A DNA stretch of 52,508 nt from Gammaproteobacteria bacterium (GTDB taxonomy: Bacteria; Pseudomonadota; Gammaproteobacteria; Steroidobacterales; Steroidobacteraceae), in contig PLET01000024.1 in assembly GCA_003137095.1 (NCBI GenBank), positions 16,686 to 69,193 on the forward strand, read 5' to 3'. Under the pieces are notes generated by a model. That model saw only the letters and a program-made list of their open reading frames with translations. It searched no databases and was not told the DNA's origin. A program made the position numbers and the translations under genes. Below are positions 49,131 to 52,508 of the stretch, piece after piece (the first letter of the stretch is position 1; every line of letters starts with the position of its first letter).

Positions 49131-52100
49131 ATGAGTCGCCATGGCTCCTTGAATCATGTGTTTCGTCTTATCTGGAGTCATGCGTTGAATCGCTGGATTC
49201 CGGTTGCAGAGACGATGTGCGGCAAAGGCCGGCGATCCACCCGCCCGCTCATCGCCGCATCCCTGTCACTTACCGCAAGCGTCGTCGCAGCCGGGCCGCT
49301 CGGCGGCCAAGTGATCACCGGCACCGGCACCATCACCCAATCCGGCGCGACGACGACCATCCTGCAGGCGAGTCAAACCCTGTCCCTGAACTGGAAGAGC
49401 TTCAACATCGCGCCGCAGGAGACCGTGGACTTCGTGCAGCCGTCGGTGACGTCCATCGCCGTCAACCGCATCTTCGACGTCAACGGCACGCAGATCCTGG
49501 GACACTTGGACGCCAATGGACTGGTGTACCTCATCAATCCCAATGGCATCGTGTTCGGCAGAGGTGCGCAGGTGGACGTCGGGGGCCTGGTCGCCTCGAC
49601 GCTCGACTTGAACGACCCGACCCTGGGTGGCGACACAAAAACCTTCAGCGGATCCGGGTCGGGCAGCATCGTCAATGACGGCACCCTCACCGCCGGCAGC
49701 GGCGGCTATGTGGCTCTGCTCGCCAACAAGGTGAGCAACCAGGGCACGATCAGCGCGCAACTGGGCAGCGTCGCGGTGGGCGCCGGCAGTGCCGCCACCC
49801 TCACCTTCGCCGGCAGCCGTCTGGTGCATATGCAGGTGGACCAGGGTGTACTCAACGCTCTTGCCGAGAACAGTGGCGTGATCCGGGCCGACGGCGGTCA
49901 GGTATTGATGACCGCCGGGGCGCAGGACGCCTTGCTCGCGAGCGTGGTGAACAACACCGGCCTCATCGAGGCCAATACGGTGGAGAACCATGGCGGCAGC
50001 ATCGCCCTGATGGGCGGCCAGGCTGGGCAAGTCGTCGTCAAGGGTACGCTCGATGCGTCGTCGGCAACGGGCCAGGGCGGCGAGATCGTGGCGAGCGGCG
50101 AGACGGTGTCGGTGGGTGACGATGCTCGGGTTACCGCAACCGGCGCCACCGGTGGCGGCGGCATCTCGATCGGCGGCGGATGGCAAGGCGGTGGCGGCAT
50201 TGCGCAGGCGACGTCAGTCTACGTCTCGAACACGGCCACGCTCGATGCGAGCGCCACGGGTCATGGAAACGGCGGCGAGGTGGTCGTGCGCTCGGATGTG
50301 AATGACCCCGCTTCCGCGACCCGCGTGTACGGCACGCTGCTCGCCCGAGGGGGACCCGGTGGCGGCGATGGCGGCCGGATCGAAACTTCCGGTCATTGGC
50401 TGGATGTGACCGGCATCGCGGCCGACGCGTCGGCAGCCTCTGGTGCAGCCGGCGAGTGGTTGCTTGATCCGTACAACGTCATCATCGGCAGTCCCGTGAC
50501 CGGTACCGGCTACACCCCGCCGAATTTCACCCCCTCGGCCAACTCGACGATTCTCGCATCCGCCATCAACACGGCGCTCACCGCCGGCACCAGCGTCACC
50601 ATCAACACGGGAACCTATGGTTCAGGCAGTTCGCTGGGCGACATCACCGTCAATACCGCAATCTCGAAGACCGGGGGCGGCACCGCAACACTGACGCTTC
50701 AGGCGGCCGACTCCATCATCATCAACCAGCCCATCACGAGCACCTCGGGGGCGCTCAACGTGAATCTCTGGGCGGACAATGACGGCGGGGTCCACAACGG
50801 AGTCGGCGTGGTGCTCCTCTACAACAGCATCACCACCAATGGGGGTGCCATCGCGTTCGGCACCAATTCGACGATGGCGATAAACGGAGTGACCACTCTG
50901 GTCGGCGGCGACGTGTACGTCGGCGGCACATCGGCGGTCGCTTTGTCAACGAGTGGCGGCGCGATCAACCTCTATGGACAGTTGATCATCGCCAACACGG
51001 GCGGATTCAACCTCAATTCGGCCAATGGCAGTGTGATGTTCGCGGGCCTGGTGGACTCCGGCGACACCTATGCCTTTGTCAGCAGCTCGGGCATTACCTG
51101 GACCAACGCGCTGACCTCGGCGAAGTCCGGTCTCGGCGCCAATGTGGGCGACACGTATCTGGCCACCATCACGTCGCGGCTCGAAAATGCGGTGGCCGGT
51201 GCGGTCGCCGGCTATGCGTCGTCCTGGCTGGGCGCGTCGAGAGTGACGGGCATCGGGACCGATGCAGTCTGGCGGTGGGTGACGGGTCCCGAAGGCCTGA
51301 CAAACAACGGGCAGGGCCTCCCGTTTTTTACGCAGAACGGCTCTGCAACCACGAATGGGAACGGAGGCACCGCGATTGGCGTCTCCTACACGAACTGGAA
51401 CAACGGGGAGCCCAATAATAGCGGCGGCACAAATCTGACGCAAAGCGGACGGGGCGAGTGGGTGATGCAGTTCACCGGCAGTCAGGGTCAATGGAACGAT
51501 CTTAGCCCGACAAATTCGTCCGGGATCCTCGGCTACGTACAGGAAACCAACCTGGCTCCGTCGGCGCTGTACGTCAATGCCGGCACCGGCCTGGTGACAT
51601 TCGCTGCCGCGATCGGCAGCAACAAGTCCCTGTCGACGCTCAACGTCACCGGGGGCACGATCGCGTTGCCCAGCCCATTGACGGTGAATACCACCGGAGC
51701 GCAGACGTTCACGGGTCAGGTTACCGTGGGAGGAAACCCCGTAAACGTGCTCACCGTGTCGGCGCCCAACCTGAGTACGACCTATGGCCTGGGCGTGCCA
51801 ACATTGGGCACTCCCACCTACAGTGGATTCGTGAATGGCAACACGATTGCATCGCTCACGACGGCGTCGACCGAATCAACCACGGCGACGGCCCAACCGA
51901 ACGCAGGCAGCTACCCCATTAGTCTCTCGGTCGCGGTCGATCCGAATTACTACATCCTCTACAATCCGGGCACTCTGATCGTCAATCTGGCCACGCTCAG
52001 CATCACGGCCAGCAGCAGCACCAAGACGTATCGCGCGGCGAATCCCGCGTTAACAGTGGCCTACTCCGGCCTTCAGTACAGCGACACCACGACGTCGATT

Positions 52101-52508
52101 CTCACCACACTGCCGACGGCCACCACCGCCGCGACCACAGCGTCGAATGCGGGCACTTATGCCACTACGGCCGCGGGTGCCGTGCTCTCGAGCAGCAACT
52201 ACACGATTGCGTACGTCCCGGGCGCGCTGACCGTCACTCCGGCGCCGCTGACGGTGACCGGACTTTCCGGCACCGCGCGCCCCTACAACGGCCTCACTTC
52301 GGATACCTTGACCGGCACGGGCGTGCTGTCCGGCCTGCAGAACGGCGAGACGCTGACGCTGAGTAATGCCACCAACGGCACGCTCGCCAGTGCCAACGCC
52401 GGCAGCGAGGGCGTGACGACCGCGCTCACGCTGGTGGCCGGCACAGGTTCGATCAGCAACTACACGTTGACGCAGCCGACACTGGCCAACGTCCTCATCG
52501 GGCAGGCG
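49131..52508 (+). CDS. TPS-secreted filamentous-haemagglutinin-like adhesin with a C-type-lectin-like domain, 3' end missing
   Basis: Open for 1126 codons to the window edge. Residues 1-27 are an ESPR extended signal (NHVFRLIWSHALNRWIPVAE), followed by a signal peptide cleaved near 54. The haemagglutination/TPS domain (about 57-165) has FNIAPQETVDFVQP and LINPNGIVFGRGAQV. A beta-helix region runs to about 640. At about 674-805 is a C-type-lectin-like domain: WRWVTGPEG (714), SYTNWNNGEPNNS with EPN at 760-762, and WND at 788-790. Then MBG/YDG-like repeats begin (LTVSAPNLSTTYGLG, LSITASSSTKTYRAANPALT, LTVTGLSGTARPYNGLTS). Exported to the cell surface by a TpsB partner not in this window. Several Ala/Ser/Thr/Gly-rich stretches fit surface adhesins. 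Confidence 0.92.
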   Translation, partial: MSRHGSLNHVFRLIWSHALNRWIPVAETMCGKGRRSTRPLIAASLSLTASVVAAGPLGGQVITGTGTITQSGATTTILQASQTLSLNWKSFNIAPQETVDFVQPSVTSIAVNRIFDVNGTQILGHLDANGLVYLINPNGIVFGRGAQVDVGGLVASTLDLNDPTLGGDTKTFSGSGSGSIVNDGTLTAGSGGYVALLANKVSNQGTISAQLGSVAVGAGSAATLTFAGSRLVHMQVDQGVLNALAENSGVIRADGGQVLMTAGAQDALLASVVNNTGLIEANTVENHGGSIALMGGQAGQVVVKGTLDASSATGQGGEIVASGETVSVGDDARVTATGATGGGGISIGGGWQGGGGIAQATSVYVSNTATLDASATGHGNGGEVVVRSDVNDPASATRVYGTLLARGGPGGGDGGRIETSGHWLDVTGIAADASAASGAAGEWLLDPYNVIIGSPVTGTGYTPPNFTPSANSTILASAINTALTAGTSVTINTGTYGSGSSLGDITVNTAISKTGGGTATLTLQAADSIIINQPITSTSGALNVNLWADNDGGVHNGVGVVLLYNSITTNGGAIAFGTNSTMAINGVTTLVGGDVYVGGTSAVALSTSGGAINLYGQLIIANTGGFNLNSANGSVMFAGLVDSGDTYAFVSSSGITWTNALTSAKSGLGANVGDTYLATITSRLENAVAGAVAGYASSWLGASRVTGIGTDAVWRWVTGPEGLTNNGQGLPFFTQNGSATTNGNGGTAIGVSYTNWNNGEPNNSGGTNLTQSGRGEWVMQFTGSQGQWNDLSPTNSSGILGYVQETNLAPSALYVNAGTGLVTFAAAIGSNKSLSTLNVTGGTIALPSPLTVNTTGAQTFTGQVTVGGNPVNVLTVSAPNLSTTYGLGVPTLGTPTYSGFVNGNTIASLTTASTESTTATAQPNAGSYPISLSVAVDPNYYILYNPGTLIVNLATLSITASSSTKTYRAANPALTVAYSGLQYSDTTTSILTTLPTATTAATTASNAGTYATTAAGAVLSSSNYTIAYVPGALTVTPAPLTVTGLSGTARPYNGLTSDTLTGTGVLSGLQNGETLTLSNATNGTLASANAGSEGVTTALTLVAGTGSISNYTLTQPTLANVLIGQA

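Noticed and set aside
1..52508. tRNA, rRNA, CRISPR arrays, insertion sequences, phage integrase or attachment sites
   Set aside because: None was seen on reading; no repeat-spacer pattern, transposase motif or integrase-like protein appears.

Overview
The window looks like chromosomal DNA of a high-GC Gammaproteobacterium. This rests on a GlrK-QseG-GlrR type signalling operon, an SrkA/YihE-type kinase, BipA/TypA, a thioredoxin-type CysH and many outer-membrane proteins. Xanthomonadales, Nevskiales or Steroidobacterales are plausible but not proven. I saw no rRNA, tRNA, CRISPR array, insertion sequence or phage gene. Both window edges cut a gene: typA at the left and a large two-partner-secretion adhesin at the right.

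Layout. (1) 1-6151, housekeeping and signalling: typA (-), a lipoprotein (-) and srkA (-), then a divergent operon of sensor kinase, QseG-like lipoprotein and GlrR-like regulator. The regulator has lost the GAFTGA loop needed to contact sigma-54. (2) 6182-30938, one large exopolysaccharide (EPS) locus: sugar aminotransferase, initiating phosphoglycosyltransferase, C-methyltransferase, Wza/GumC/CpsD-type export genes, two GT2 glycosyltransferases, a flippase, three oxidoreductase/epimerase genes and an outer-membrane barrel. (3) Inside it, 8933-17467 is a leftward seven-gene operon: carrier protein, acyl-CoA dehydrogenase, amino acid:carrier protein ligase, DUF1839, GH2 beta-mannosidase-like protein, tandem alpha/beta-hydrolase and phosphopantetheinyl transferase. 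It looks like a self-contained device for activating an amino acid on a carrier protein, probably to decorate or process the polysaccharide. (4) 31066-39735, large secreted or outer-membrane proteins: an NHL/PASTA protein, a porin and an Ig-like protein with a duplicated C-terminal module. (5) 39645-46701, a candidate signalling or defence island: a TIR-TM-TPR protein, two tail-to-tail paralogues with an N-terminal SLOG-like domain and four membrane helices, and a Tat-type FAD oxidase co-transcribed with one of them. (6) 46702-48720, a truncated CocE-type hydrolase remnant, a TSUP sulfite/sulfate-type permease and cysH. (7) 49131-52508, the TPS adhesin with ESPR signal, haemagglutination domain, a C-type-lectin-like domain (EPN and WND motifs) and MBG/YDG-type repeats.

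The two most interesting candidates are the aminoacyl-carrier cassette embedded in the EPS locus and the TIR plus SLOG-membrane pair. The latter has the parts list of a Thoeris-like scheme (TIR NADase signal, SLOG sensor, membrane effector) in an unfamiliar architecture. One of the two SLOG copies has a degraded ligand-binding site. Functional statements are inferred from motifs and context; no database search was possible.
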